From NCBI GenBank assembly GCA_017461445.1, contig JAFTXW010000019.1, positions 42,145 to 106,144 on the forward strand: a DNA stretch of 64,000 nt, read 5' to 3'. Positions 16,907 through 26,200 of the stretch are shown piece after piece. The DNA comes from Oscillospiraceae bacterium. GTDB taxonomy: Bacteria; Bacillota; Clostridia; Oscillospirales; Oscillospiraceae. A model generated the notes under the pieces. It did not search any database and was not told the DNA's origin. It saw only the letters and a list, made by a program, of their open reading frames with translations. Positions within the stretch are counted from its first letter, which is position 1. Every line of letters begins with the position of its first letter. The position numbers and the translations under genes are program-made.

Positions 16907-16940
16907 GGCGGCAGTTCCCTCATGGAGCTGCCGCCGTTTT
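16907..16940. terminator. Intrinsic terminator
   Basis: GGCGGCAGTTCC / GGAGCTGCCGCC (12 bp with one G-U) followed by GTTTTTG. It ends the zinc-ribbon gene and lies between it and the convergent DUF378 gene. Confidence 0.85.
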
Positions 16941-16942
16941 TG

Positions 16943-17146
16943 TTATTCGCCCTCAACGAACGTCTTCCTGCGAAACAGGAAAGTGATGCACCACAGGCCG
17001 GCAAGACCGACCAGAGAATACACCAGCCGGCTGAACAGGGAGCCGGACCCGCCAAAGAGCCATGCCACCAGGTCAAACTGACAAATGCCAATAAGCCCCC
17101 AGTTGATGCAGCCGATGATGGATAAAATCAGCGCAAGGGTATCCAT
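16943..17146 (-). CDS. DUF378 family small membrane protein
   Basis: 67 residues with two hydrophobic helices. MDTLALILSIIGCINWGLIG and the FDLVAWLFGGS...SLVGLAGLW pattern is the signature of DUF378 (YuzA-like) proteins. GGAGGTTA four bases upstream fixes the ATG. Function unknown in all species I know. It stands alone between convergent and divergent neighbours. Confidence 0.9.
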   Translation of the reverse strand: MDTLALILSIIGCINWGLIGICQFDLVAWLFGGSGSLFSRLVYSLVGLAGLWCITFLFRRKTFVEGE

Positions 17147-17214
17147 GAAGTAACCTCCGTTTCTGCGTTTGGATGTCTCTAGGATGTGCAGGATTCCGGA
17201 AATTATAATTTATG

Positions 17215-17243
17215 TTGCAAAAATAGACGCTTTCCGCTATAAT
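17215..17243 (+). promoter_or_regulatory. Promoter of ispE
   Basis: TTGCAA, 17-base spacer, TATAAT (17238-17243), 34 bases before the ispE start. Confidence 0.85.
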
Positions 17244-17277
17244 AAAGCAATCAAGAATGAGATAAGGAGGTCAATTT

Positions 17278-18135
17278 ATGACCACACTTTATGAAGGTGC
17301 GTTTGCCAAGCTGAATCTGACTCTGGATGTGCTGGGGAAGCGGGAGGATGGCTACCACGATCTGCAGAGCGTGATGCAGACTGTTTCCATCCGGGACGAT
17401 GTGGAGATCGACATCGGTACCGGCAAGCCCTGGAAGCTGCTGTGCTCTGCCGATGGGATTCCCACCGATGAAACCAATCTTGCCTGGAAGGCGGCCAAGG
17501 TCTACTGTGAGACGCTGAAAAAGGATCCCGATGGCATTGAGATCCGCATTACCAAGCGGATTCCCTCCGGCGCGGGGATGGGCGGCGGCAGTGCTGATGC
17601 TGCTGCTGTGCTTCGTGCCCTGAACCGGCACTACAACAATCCGCTTTCCATTATGGCTCTGGCTGAGCTGGGTGCCCAGGTGGGCAGTGATGTGCCTTTC
17701 TGCGTCCTCTGCGGTACTGCCATGGCAGAGGGTCGGGGGGAGCGGCTGAGAAAGCTGCCGGATATGCCCGACTGTATTTTCGTTGTGGTGAAGCCTGAAT
17801 TCTCTGTTTCCACCCCTGAGCTGTACAGAAAGATCGATGAAGTATCCATTGCCAAGCGGCCTGACAACCAGGCTATGGAAAGCGCGATCCTGGCGGGAGA
17901 TTTGGAGAAAGTGGCGCACAATCTTTGTAATGTGTTCGATCCCGTGGTTACCCAGGATCATTTGGAGCTGAACTACGTCAAATCCCTGTTCCACCAGTAC
18001 GGTGCCGTTGGCTACCAGATGACCGGCTCTGGTTCCGCCGTCTTTGCCATCGTATCCGAATTCGAGGTGGCAGCGGTCATCTGCAATATGCTGAAGGAAA
18101 ACTATCCGCAGGTTTATATTTGTAAGCCTGTATAA
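17278..18135 (+). CDS. ispE: 4-Diphosphocytidyl-2-C-methyl-D-erythritol kinase
   Basis: 285 residues, a GHMP kinase of the non-mevalonate isoprenoid pathway. Seen: the substrate-binding AFAKLNLTLDVLGKREDGYHDLQSV at the N-terminus, the ATP loop PSGAGMGGGSADAA (about 93-106), and the C-terminal MTGSGSAVFAI. AAGGAGG lies upstream of the ATG. It phosphorylates CDP-methylerythritol. A hairpin terminator separates it from spoIIR, a combination of neighbours often seen in Clostridia. Confidence 0.97.
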   Translation: MTTLYEGAFAKLNLTLDVLGKREDGYHDLQSVMQTVSIRDDVEIDIGTGKPWKLLCSADGIPTDETNLAWKAAKVYCETLKKDPDGIEIRITKRIPSGAGMGGGSADAAAVLRALNRHYNNPLSIMALAELGAQVGSDVPFCVLCGTAMAEGRGERLRKLPDMPDCIFVVVKPEFSVSTPELYRKIDEVSIAKRPDNQAMESAILAGDLEKVAHNLCNVFDPVVTQDHLELNYVKSLFHQYGAVGYQMTGSGSAVFAIVSEFEVAAVICNMLKENYPQVYICKPV

Positions 18136-18147
18136 AAATGCCAAATT

Positions 18148-18187
18148 CCGTCCATACTGGAAATATTTCAGTATGGACGGTGTTTTT
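18148..18187 (+). terminator. Intrinsic terminator between ispE and spoIIR
   Basis: CCGTCCATACTG / CAGTATGGACGG, a perfect 12-bp stem, loop GAAATATTT, then TGTTTTTT. The U-tract runs straight into the proposed spoIIR start codon. Confidence 0.88.
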
Positions 18188-18188
18188 T

Positions 18189-18794
18189 ATGAGAAAACTT
18201 ATGAGAAGAGTCGGCTTTTGCTTTCTTCTTGCGGCACTGGTGTGGTGCGGTACATTGCTCGCGGACCGGGAGCTGCTGAATGAAGAACTGATCCGGCTTC
18301 ATGTGGTTGCCAATTCGGACAGCGAAGAAGACCAGGCCATCAAGCTGCGGGTCCGGGACGCAGTGACGGAAAGTCTGAGGGAAGCTATGGAGGATGTGGC
18401 TGATGTGGAGGAAGCGAAAGCCTACCTGCAGGAGAATCTTCCCAAAATCCAAAAGGTGGCAAACGATACACTCCGATCCCTGGGATGTACCGAGGAAGCG
18501 GTGGTGACACTGTGCCGGCAGGCCTTTGATACCCGGTATTACGATACCTTTACCCTGCCTGCCGGGGTCTATGACGCCCTGCGCATCACCATCGGGGCAG
18601 GGGAAGGACAGAACTGGTGGTGTGTGGTTTTTCCCACCTTCTGCATTCCCGCAACCACGGAGGGATTTGAAGATGTGGCTGCCGGGGCAGGTTTCCCGGA
18701 TGCCCTGAATGAGGCACTGACTGGGGAGCAGGAAGTCCGTTTCTTCTTTCTGGATGCCCTGGGGAAGCTGGAAAATTTGTTCTTTATGGAATAA
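18189..18794 (+). CDS. spoIIR: Stage II sporulation protein R
   Basis: 201 residues. An N-terminal hydrophobic signal (RVGFCFLLAALVWCGTLLA) is followed by the conserved ELIRLHVVANSDSEEDQAIKLRVRDAV block that identifies SpoIIR, the forespore-secreted signal that triggers SpoIIGA to process pro-sigma-E. NWWCVVFPTFC near residue 150 is also conserved. The start is uncertain: the ATG at 18189 abuts the terminator U-tract with no clear ribosome site, and a second ATG at 18201 has only weak GAGA upstream. Expression is expected from a sigma-F promoter in the forespore, but I could not make out a convincing one. Confidence 0.92.
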   Translation: MRKLMRRVGFCFLLAALVWCGTLLADRELLNEELIRLHVVANSDSEEDQAIKLRVRDAVTESLREAMEDVADVEEAKAYLQENLPKIQKVANDTLRSLGCTEEAVVTLCRQAFDTRYYDTFTLPAGVYDALRITIGAGEGQNWWCVVFPTFCIPATTEGFEDVAAGAGFPDALNEALTGEQEVRFFFLDALGKLENLFFME

Positions 18795-18858
18795 ATATAC
18801 CCTGTTCTTTGGACGGAATTTATGGTATCATGTAAAAAACAGAGAAAGGGGTGACGTT

Positions 18859-21800
18859 ATGCTGCATCTTTTGCTTGGCCGGGACTGGACTGCCAACCGG
18901 GACGAGATTTTAAGACGCATCGCTGATGATGTTCACCAAAGAAAACCGGGCCGGATTCTGATGGTCCCGGAGCTGATCAGCCATGAAACAGAGCGTATGC
19001 TCTGTATGGCGGCAGGGGACACCGCCAGCCGCTATGCGGAAGTGCTGTCCTTTACCCGTCTTGCCCGGCGTGTCTGCGACACCACGGGCAGTGCGGCCCA
19101 GGAGTGTCTGGACAACGGCGGACGGGTTGTGGCTATGGCTGCCGCGGCCCGGCAGCTGAGCAGCCGCCTGAAGGCCTACGCATCCGTGGAGACCAAGCCT
19201 GAGTTTCTTACGGGGCTGATCGATGGCGTGGACGAATTCAAACGCTGCTGCATTACCTCCGAAGACCTGAACCGGGCGGCGGAGGAGACAGACGGCAGTT
19301 TGGCCCAGAAGCTGGAGGAGCTGTCACTGCTGATGGAGGGCTACGATGCCCTGTGCAGCCGGGGCAAGCGGGATCCCAGAGACCAGATGACCTGGCTGTT
19401 GGAGCATTTGGAGGAGGGTACTTTTGGCGAGGAGCATGTGTTCTACATAGACGGCTTCCCGGATTTTACCCGGCAGAATCTTGCCATCATCGAGCATCTG
19501 ATCCGGGTGTCTCCCCGCGTTACCGTCAGCGTCAACTGTGACAAAGTGGATTCCCCGCTGCTGGCCTTTGAGAAGGCAGGCTCCACTGCCGCGGAGCTGC
19601 TGAAATGCGCCCGCCGGGCTGGGGTAGAGGTTCAAATCGAGACCGTTCCCCAGCGGGAGCTGCCCTTGACGGTGGTGCGGGAAAAGCTGTTCCAGGGCCC
19701 TATTTCCAGGGGTGCGGCACAGGGATATCTCCGTGCCTTCCGGGCGGAAACGCCTTGGCAGGAGTGCATGGGCGCGGCCCGGGAAATCATGGCTCTGGTT
19801 CGCTCCGGGTGTCGTTACCGGGATATCACTCTGGTCTGCACCGATATGACGGTGTACCAGCCTCTGGTAAATCTGATTTTTCACCGTTTCCACATCCCTG
19901 TGTACCAGTCCGGTACTGAGGATATTCTGCAAAAAAGTGTCATCAATACCGTTCTGACGGCCCTGGATGCGGCTCTTAGCAGCTTCGACCAGCGGAGTAC
20001 CTTACGGTATCTGCGCTCCGCTCTGTCGCCCCTCAGTCCCGATACCTGTGATCTGGTGGAAAACTACGCCATCCTCTGGGGCATCCGGGGGATGAAATGG
20101 ACATCTCCCTGGGAGAAGCACCCGGCCGGCCTGGGAGAGGTTTGGACGGATGGTGCCCATAAGCGTCTGAACCGTCTGGAAAGCGCGAGAGACAGGGCCA
20201 TCGGCCCTCTGGCAAGACTGCGCCAGGGCTTTCAGAAGGCCACAGACCTGCGTCAGCAGGTGCTGGCCCTGTACCGCTTCCTGGAGGAAATTCAGCTGGA
20301 AAAGCGGCTCAGTACCATGGCAAAGGAGCTGGATGATTCCGGCGATAACCGCAGTGCCCAGATATTGAACCAGCTGTGGGAGATTTTGCTGTCCGCTTTG
20401 GAGCAGATGTATGATGTGCTGGGCGAGACCCACTGGGAGTCGGAGCATTTTGCCCGGCTGTTTCGTCTGCTGCTGAGCCAGTATGATGTTGGTACTATCC
20501 CTCCGGTGCTGGATGCGGTGCAGATGGGCCCCGTTACCGCCATGCGCTGCCACCAGCAGAAGCATCTGATCGTTCTGGGCGGTCAGGAAGGAAACCTTCC
20601 CGGCTATACCGGTTCCAGCGGTGTGCTGACGGACCAGGAGCGTGTTACCCTGCGGGAGCTGGGCGTGCCCCTCACCGGCGGTGCCATGGAAGGCATTCAG
20701 GCGGAATTTGCGGAGATTTACGGCGTATTCTGCGATGCCATGGAAAGCATCCGTATCTATTGCTCTGGGGAGCAACCCTCCTTTGTATTCCGCCGCCTTG
20801 CGGAGCTGGCCGGGGGTGAGGAACAGGTGATGGACACCTTTGGCTTCGCCCCGGCGGACAGCCAGGAGGCAGGAGCCTGGCTGGCGGGCTGGAACGCATC
20901 GGACATTGCCCAGCGTTTGGATATTGCAGAGGATTACCGGGATACCTGCCGCAGGCGGGATCATTCCCTGGGAAAAGTAAAGCTGGAGCATATCAAAGCC
21001 CTTTACGGCGAGACGCTGAACCTGTCTGCATCCCAGATCGACCGACAGGCGGAATGCCGCCTGTCCTATTTCCTGAAATACGGTCTCCGGGCCCAGGAGC
21101 GGAAGGAAGCCACCGTCGATCCGGCGGAATTCGGCACCTATGTCCATGCGGTGCTGGAAAATACCGCCCGGTGCATCCGGGATATGGGCGGGTTCCATCA
21201 GGTATCCCTGGAGGAGACTTTGGAGATCGCCCACCGGTTCAGTGATGAATACGCAAGGGAGCGGTTCAGCGAGATCGAATCGGAGCGAATGACCTATCTT
21301 TTCCACCGCAATGCCCAGGAGCTGGACATGGTGGTGCGGGAGCTTTGGCAGGAACTGAAGGACGCTCTGTTTGAACCAAAGGAGTTCGAGGTGAACTTCG
21401 GCGGAGAAGGCGGACTGCCGCCCATTGCCGTGCCCAATGAGGGCATGAATGCAATTCTTCGGGGCTTCGTGGACCGGGTGGATACCTGGTTCAGCGGCGG
21501 AAGCAGCTACTACCGGGTGGTGGACTATAAGACCGGCCGGAAGGATTTTGATTACTGCGATGTATTCAACGGCGTTGGTTTACAGATGCTTTTGTATATG
21601 TTTGCCTTGAAGCACAGTGGCGAGGATTTGCTGGGTGACCACCCCGTTGCGGCAGGTGTGCAGTATTTCCCCGCCCGTGCGCCGTATCTGCCCTCTGAGG
21701 GCCGGCTGGACGAGGTTGAAGCTGAAAAAGCCCGCCTGAGCCAGTGGAAGCGAAAGGGCCTGCTGCTTCAGGATGAGCAGGTCTTACAGGCCATGGAGCC

Positions 21801-22119
21801 GGGAGAAAATCCCAGCCGGATGTGTTACAGCGTGAAAAAAGACGGAACCCTGTCCGGTGATTTGGCGGACCGGGATCAGCTTCGGCTCCTGGAGGGCTAT
21901 GTATTTCGCACGCTGGCAAAAATGGTGGAGGATATTGCCTCCGGTAATGTGGAACCGAATCCTTATACCCGTGGTTCCAGCCACAATGCCTGTGCCTTCT
22001 GCCCCTACAAGGCGGTGTGCCACAACGCGACCGTGGAGGGGCGGCGCAATTACAAGACCATGACGGCCCAGCGGTTCTGGGACGAGGTAGGGAAGGAGAT
22101 GAGCAAGCATGGCGGATAA
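18859..22119 (+). CDS. addB: AddB subunit of the AddAB helicase-nuclease
   Basis: 1086 residues. AddB has an inactivated UvrD-like helicase half and a C-terminal RecB-type nuclease with an iron-sulfur cluster. Visible: the nuclease core (YYRVVDYKTGRKDF), the cluster cysteines QAECRLSYFLKYG and HNACAFCPYKAVC, and the N-terminal helicase remnant (HLLLGRDWTANRDEIL). The ATG at 18859 with AAGGGG upstream was chosen over an in-frame ATG 35 codons earlier that lies inside spoIIR. It overlaps addA by 11 bases. With AddA it resects double-strand breaks and recognises Chi. Length is about 70 residues below the Bacillus protein. Confidence 0.95.
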   Translation: MLHLLLGRDWTANRDEILRRIADDVHQRKPGRILMVPELISHETERMLCMAAGDTASRYAEVLSFTRLARRVCDTTGSAAQECLDNGGRVVAMAAAARQLSSRLKAYASVETKPEFLTGLIDGVDEFKRCCITSEDLNRAAEETDGSLAQKLEELSLLMEGYDALCSRGKRDPRDQMTWLLEHLEEGTFGEEHVFYIDGFPDFTRQNLAIIEHLIRVSPRVTVSVNCDKVDSPLLAFEKAGSTAAELLKCARRAGVEVQIETVPQRELPLTVVREKLFQGPISRGAAQGYLRAFRAETPWQECMGAAREIMALVRSGCRYRDITLVCTDMTVYQPLVNLIFHRFHIPVYQSGTEDILQKSVINTVLTALDAALSSFDQRSTLRYLRSALSPLSPDTCDLVENYAILWGIRGMKWTSPWEKHPAGLGEVWTDGAHKRLNRLESARDRAIGPLARLRQGFQKATDLRQQVLALYRFLEEIQLEKRLSTMAKELDDSGDNRSAQILNQLWEILLSALEQMYDVLGETHWESEHFARLFRLLLSQYDVGTIPPVLDAVQMGPVTAMRCHQQKHLIVLGGQEGNLPGYTGSSGVLTDQERVTLRELGVPLTGGAMEGIQAEFAEIYGVFCDAMESIRIYCSGEQPSFVFRRLAELAGGEEQVMDTFGFAPADSQEAGAWLAGWNASDIAQRLDIAEDYRDTCRRRDHSLGKVKLEHIKALYGETLNLSASQIDRQAECRLSYFLKYGLRAQERKEATVDPAEFGTYVHAVLENTARCIRDMGGFHQVSLEETLEIAHRFSDEYARERFSEIESERMTYLFHRNAQELDMVVRELWQELKDALFEPKEFEVNFGGEGGLPPIAVPNEGMNAILRGFVDRVDTWFSGGSSYYRVVDYKTGRKDFDYCDVFNGVGLQMLLYMFALKHSGEDLLGDHPVAAGVQYFPARAPYLPSEGRLDEVEAEKARLSQWKRKGLLLQDEQVLQAMEPGENPSRMCYSVKKDGTLSGDLADRDQLRLLEGYVFRTLAKMVEDIASGNVEPNPYTRGSSHNACAFCPYKAVCHNATVEGRRNYKTMTAQRFWDEVGKEMSKHGG

Positions 22120-25100
22120 ACTGACACCCCAGCAGGCTCAGGCGGTCAGCGACCGGGGTGGTAAGCTGTTGGTCAGTGCGGCGGCCGGTTCCGGTAAGAC
22201 AAAGGTTCTGGTGGATCGTTTGCTCAGCTACCTGACCGATCCCAACGACCCGGCTGATCTGGACGAATTTCTGATCATTACCTACACCAAAGCTGCCGCG
22301 TCGGAGCTGCGGGGCAAGATCGCTGCCAAGCTGACGGAGCGGATCGCGGAGGAACCAGAGAACCGTCACCTGCAAAAGCAGATGCAGCGGCTATTTCTGA
22401 CGAAAATCTCTACCGTCCATGGCTTTTGCTCGGACATCCTCCGGGAATATGCCTACCGGCTGGACATTGCGGCGGATTTTCGGGTGGCTGATGAAAATGA
22501 GTGCCGGGAAATTCGGGAAAACGTATTGACGGAGCTGCTGGATCGGGCTTATGCCGATTCGGAGGGAAGTGCGGACTTCCGCGCTTTTGTGGATACCCAG
22601 GGGCTTGGTAGGACGGATGTGCTGGTGCCGGAGATCGTGCAAAAGGTCTACGACAGTGCCCGATGCCATCTGGATCCGGAGGGCTGGCTGGACAGCTGCC
22701 TGAAGGCGGTGGAGCTGGAGAAGATGGAGGACGCTTCCGAAACGGTCTGGGGCCGTTTCCTGATGGAGGATCTTTTTGACTATCTGGATCGTCAGATCCA
22801 TGTAATGCGGCAGTGTATTCGGGATGCCGACGGCTGTGAAGGTATGGAAAAGGTTTCCGTAAACCTTAGAGATACGCTGCACCAACTGGAAGCCCTTCGT
22901 GCCGCCAAAACCTGGGATGAAGTCGCACGAAACCGAAATATTGATTACGGAAGATTAACATTTCCCAGGAAAAATCCGGATCCTGAACTGACAGACCGCA
23001 TCAAGGCCGCCCGAAATGCCTGCAAAAAGGGGCTGGAAAAGAAACTCCACAGCTTTGCGGATGCTTCCGCGCAGGTTTTATCCGACCTGGGACAGTCGGC
23101 AGCGGGTGGCCGGGGACTGGTGGCTCTGGTACGGCAGTTTGACAAAGAGTACCGACAGGCAAAGCACGGCCGCCGGGTGCTGGATTTCAGTGATCTGGAG
23201 CACAAGACCCTGGATCTGCTGTTGGGAAAGTCCCGCAGCGGCCCTACAGCGGCTGCGGCAGAAATCGGACGGCGGTTCCGGGAAATCATGGTGGACGAAT
23301 ATCAGGATTCCAATGGCGTGCAGGACGCCATCTTTGATGCTCTGACCCGGGAGAAGCAGAACTGCTTTATGGTGGGCGATGTCAAGCAGTCCATCTACCA
23401 GTTCCGCCTGGCAGACCCCAGCATTTTTCTGAAAAAGTACAAGGAATATGTCCCCGCGGAGGGTGCGGCAGCTGGGGAAGGCAGGAAGGTTCTGCTGAGC
23501 CACAATTTTCGTTCCGGCGGTGAGGTCATTGACGCGGTGAACGATGTTTTCCGTGCCTGCATGAGCCCGAAGGTGGGAGGGCTCCACTACGGTGAGGCGG
23601 AAGCCCTTCGGGAGGGAATTCCCCATGAAAATCTGCCGGGAGTGGGCACCGAGCTGTATGCTCTGGAGATTCGTGAGGATACTTACGCCGAAGAAGCGGC
23701 TTTTGTGGCTGAGAAAATTCAAACGATGCTGCGGGAGGGGACACCTGTCCGCAAAGGCGGGGAGCTGCGGCCTGTGGAGCCGGAGGATGTCGTGATCCTG
23801 CTCCGTTCTCCCGGCAGTGTAGGCGGTCACTTCCAGCGGGCACTGGAAGCCCGGGGGATCCGGTGCACCTCTGGCGGTGGGATGGATCTGCTGCAAACGG
23901 AGGAGATTGGCACATTGCGTTCCCTTTTGCAGACTATCGTCAATCCCCGACAGGATATTCCGCTGATCAGTGCCCTGGCAAGCCCCATTTTCGGATTTAC
24001 TGCCGATGACCTTGCAGCCTTCCGAAGCAAACAGCGTCGCGGAAGCGTATACGACGCACTCTTGCAAAGCGGGATGACCAAGGCAAAGGATTTTATAGAG
24101 CTGTTGGACAAGCTCCGCCGGGAGGCCCGGATGAACACCCTGAGCCAGCTGCTGGAAAGTGTTTTTACCCTGACCCGGCTGGACAGCATTTATGCCGCCA
24201 TGCCCGGCGGCGAAGCGAAACGGGCGAACCTGCAGACCTTCTACCAGCTGGCGGCGGATTTTGAAATGGGCAGCCTGCGGGATCTTGGGCAGTTTCTGGA
24301 TCATCTGGATGCGCTGGAGGAAAAGGGCTTGATCTCTGCCGGAGCTTCCAGCGGTGGCTGCGTCACCATTATGAGCATCCACAAGTCCAAGGGCCTGGAA
24401 TTCCCGGTTGTGTTCCTCTGCGGTCTGGCCAGGGTGTTCAACCGGGAGAGCATGCAGGCACAGATCCTATGCGACAAGGAGCTGGGACTGGGCCTGTCCG
24501 TTGCGGATTCCAAAAACCGTGTCCGCTATCCCTCCATTTCTAAACGGGCCATTGCCGCGAAAATGGCCGCAGAGAGCCTTTCGGAAGAAATGCGGGTGCT
24601 GTATGTTGCCATGACCCGCGCCCGGGATCGGCTTATTATGACCTATTCTGTAAAAAATCTCGAAGCAGACCTGCAGGACATTGCCCGGCGGATGGATTTT
24701 GACAGAGGCGACCTGCTGTGCCGGGATGCGGTATGTCCCGGCGACTGGGTTTTGCTTGCGGCTATGCAGCGCACGGAGGCAGGGGAACTCCATGCGCTGG
24801 GGGGCAGGCCCCGGGAGACCCGGATGGCAGAGTATCCCTGGAAAATCTGTGTTACGGAAGCACCAGAAGTGGGGGATGGGAGTTCCGCGCTGACAGAAGC
24901 TGCAAGAGCCATGCCGGAAGGCGCGGAAGAAGAGCTTCGCACAGCTCTTTCCTTCTCCTATGCCCACATCCCGGCAACCCAGGCCCCCTCCAAGCAGACG
25001 GCTACCGGCCGTAAGGGACGAATCAAGGACGAGGAAGCGGCGGAGGATACCCGGGAGCCGAAAAATCCCTTCCGGGCCTGGCGCAGGCCGTCCTTTGTGC

Positions 25101-25618
25101 CCCAGGCGGCAGAGGGTGTGACCTACGGCAATGCCATCCACGCCGCTATGCAGTACATCCGATACGAAAACTGCGGCAGTGTGGAGGGGGTCTCGCAGGA
25201 GGTGCAGCGGCTGACTGACCACAACTTCCTGAAAGAGGATCAGGCGAAGCTGGTAAACTGCGAAAAGATAGCAGCCTTCTTTGCCACGGATATCGGAAGA
25301 AAGCTGCGGGAGGGCGTTCCCCACCTGCGGGAATTTAAATTTTCCATTCTGGACAGCGGCAGCCATTACGGGGAAGGGCTGGAAGGAGAACAGGTGCTGC
25401 TGCAGGGTGTTGTGGACTGCGCGCTTCTGGAGCCTGACGGCATCACGGTGGTAGATTTCAAAACGGATCATGTAACGGAAGATACCTTGAATGAGATCGT
25501 TGAACGCTACCGCCCTCAGGTGGAAACCTACGGCGAAGCATTGAGCCGTATCTATATGTCTCCCATTAAGGCGAAATATCTGTATCTCTTCCAGCTGAAC
25601 CAGTTCATAGCCATATAA
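22109..25618 (+). CDS. addA: AddA subunit of the AddAB helicase-nuclease
   Basis: 1169 residues, a UvrD/SF1 helicase with a RecB nuclease end. Motifs: Q motif LTPQQAQAV, Walker A AAAGSGKTKVLVDR (about 27), Walker B IMVDEYQDSN (about 395), GDVKQSIYQFR, SIHKSKGLEFPVVF, VAMTRARDRL, and the C-terminal nuclease TVVDFKTDHV with the preceding GNAIHAAMQY. All catalytic motifs are intact. Translation is coupled to addB by the 11-base overlap. This is the standard recombination-repair pair of Firmicutes. Confidence 0.97.
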   Translation: MADKLTPQQAQAVSDRGGKLLVSAAAGSGKTKVLVDRLLSYLTDPNDPADLDEFLIITYTKAAASELRGKIAAKLTERIAEEPENRHLQKQMQRLFLTKISTVHGFCSDILREYAYRLDIAADFRVADENECREIRENVLTELLDRAYADSEGSADFRAFVDTQGLGRTDVLVPEIVQKVYDSARCHLDPEGWLDSCLKAVELEKMEDASETVWGRFLMEDLFDYLDRQIHVMRQCIRDADGCEGMEKVSVNLRDTLHQLEALRAAKTWDEVARNRNIDYGRLTFPRKNPDPELTDRIKAARNACKKGLEKKLHSFADASAQVLSDLGQSAAGGRGLVALVRQFDKEYRQAKHGRRVLDFSDLEHKTLDLLLGKSRSGPTAAAAEIGRRFREIMVDEYQDSNGVQDAIFDALTREKQNCFMVGDVKQSIYQFRLADPSIFLKKYKEYVPAEGAAAGEGRKVLLSHNFRSGGEVIDAVNDVFRACMSPKVGGLHYGEAEALREGIPHENLPGVGTELYALEIREDTYAEEAAFVAEKIQTMLREGTPVRKGGELRPVEPEDVVILLRSPGSVGGHFQRALEARGIRCTSGGGMDLLQTEEIGTLRSLLQTIVNPRQDIPLISALASPIFGFTADDLAAFRSKQRRGSVYDALLQSGMTKAKDFIELLDKLRREARMNTLSQLLESVFTLTRLDSIYAAMPGGEAKRANLQTFYQLAADFEMGSLRDLGQFLDHLDALEEKGLISAGASSGGCVTIMSIHKSKGLEFPVVFLCGLARVFNRESMQAQILCDKELGLGLSVADSKNRVRYPSISKRAIAAKMAAESLSEEMRVLYVAMTRARDRLIMTYSVKNLEADLQDIARRMDFDRGDLLCRDAVCPGDWVLLAAMQRTEAGELHALGGRPRETRMAEYPWKICVTEAPEVGDGSSALTEAARAMPEGAEEELRTALSFSYAHIPATQAPSKQTATGRKGRIKDEEAAEDTREPKNPFRAWRRPSFVPQAAEGVTYGNAIHAAMQYIRYENCGSVEGVSQEVQRLTDHNFLKEDQAKLVNCEKIAAFFATDIGRKLREGVPHLREFKFSILDSGSHYGEGLEGEQVLLQGVVDCALLEPDGITVVDFKTDHVTEDTLNEIVERYRPQVETYGEALSRIYMSPIKAKYLYLFQLNQFIAI

Positions 25619-25621
25619 AAA

Positions 25622-25650
25622 CGGGGCATCTCCTTTTGGGAGGTGCCCCG
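25622..25650 (-). terminator. Terminator of the spoVA unit
   Basis: CGGGGCACCTCC / GGAGATGCCCCG (12 bp with one wobble) followed on the minus strand by GTTTTTATAT. It lies eight bases after the Asn/Gln-rich peptide stop. On the plus strand it also closes addA, but the U-tail there is poor. Confidence 0.82.
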
Positions 25651-25658
25651 GCTGCCGT

Positions 25659-25781
25659 TTAGCGGCAGTTCTTCTGGTTTTCGTTCTTATTCTGGTTGCT
25701 GTTCTGGTTGTTGTTCTGGTTGTTGTTCTGATTGCTGTTCTGGTTCTTGTTCTGATTCTGATTCTGGTTCTGGTTATTCAT
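25659..25781 (-). CDS. Asn/Gln-rich 40-residue peptide downstream of spoVAE
   Basis: An ATG with GGAGG eight bases upstream opens a frame of 40 codons ending TAA. It encodes a low-complexity peptide: 21 Asn and 11 Gln, with scattered Lys and Ser, alternating NQ and NNNQ units, and the end K-N-C-R. It begins 61 bases after the spoVAE stop on the same strand and is followed at once by a terminator, so it is placed as the last gene of the spoVAD-spoVAE transcript. No known family is recognised. If cotranscribed it would be made in the forespore; its Cys and polar composition would suit a spore coat or matrix peptide, but that is a guess. Confidence 0.7.
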   Translation of the reverse strand: MNNQNQNQNQNKNQNSNQNNNQNNNQNSNQNKNENQKNCR

Positions 25782-25842
25782 TGCTAGATCCTCCGAAGTA
25801 TTGTATTTACGGCCTGGCCGCTACCCTAGCATACCCAGTTTT

Positions 25843-26199
25843 TCAGGATTTATCCTTGGCCTTGAAGATCAGGCTGGCCAGCAGGCCGGACACAATAGCG
25901 GCGGTAATGCCTCCGGCGGCAGCTTTCAGTCCGCCTGTGAAGATGCCCAGAAAGCCCTTCTCCTGAACGGCTTCTTTAACACCTTTGGCAAGGGTATTAC
26001 CGAAGCCTGTCAGGGGGACGGTGGCTCCGGCACCCGCAAAATCCACAAGGTGCTGATAAAATCCCACAGCCCCTAAAAGAACGCCGATGACCACATAGCT
26101 GACCAAAATCCGGGCGGGGGTCAGTTTTGTTTTGTCGATCAAAATCTGTCCAATCAGGCACAGCAGTCCGCCCACCAGAAATGCTTTTAAATAATCCAT
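25843..26199 (-). CDS. spoVAE: Stage V sporulation protein AE (SpoVAE-b type)
   Basis: 118 residues, mostly membrane: the N-terminus MDYLKAFLVGGLLCLIGQILIDKTKLTPARILVSYVV and the loop AGATVPLTGFGNTLAKGVKEAV are strongly conserved in SpoVAE. It is part of the SpoVA channel that moves Ca-dipicolinate into the forespore and out during germination. The start lies one base after the spoVAD stop. No spoVAC is found next to this pair. Confidence 0.95.
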   Translation of the reverse strand: MDYLKAFLVGGLLCLIGQILIDKTKLTPARILVSYVVIGVLLGAVGFYQHLVDFAGAGATVPLTGFGNTLAKGVKEAVQEKGFLGIFTGGLKAAAGGITAAIVSGLLASLIFKAKDKS

Positions 26200-26200
26200 G

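Noticed and set aside
25643-25966. Ser/Cys/Gly-rich plus-strand frame over the Asn/Gln-rich peptide and spoVAE end
   Set aside because: It is the antisense reading of the N/Q codons, with no ribosome site, and overlaps spoVAE.
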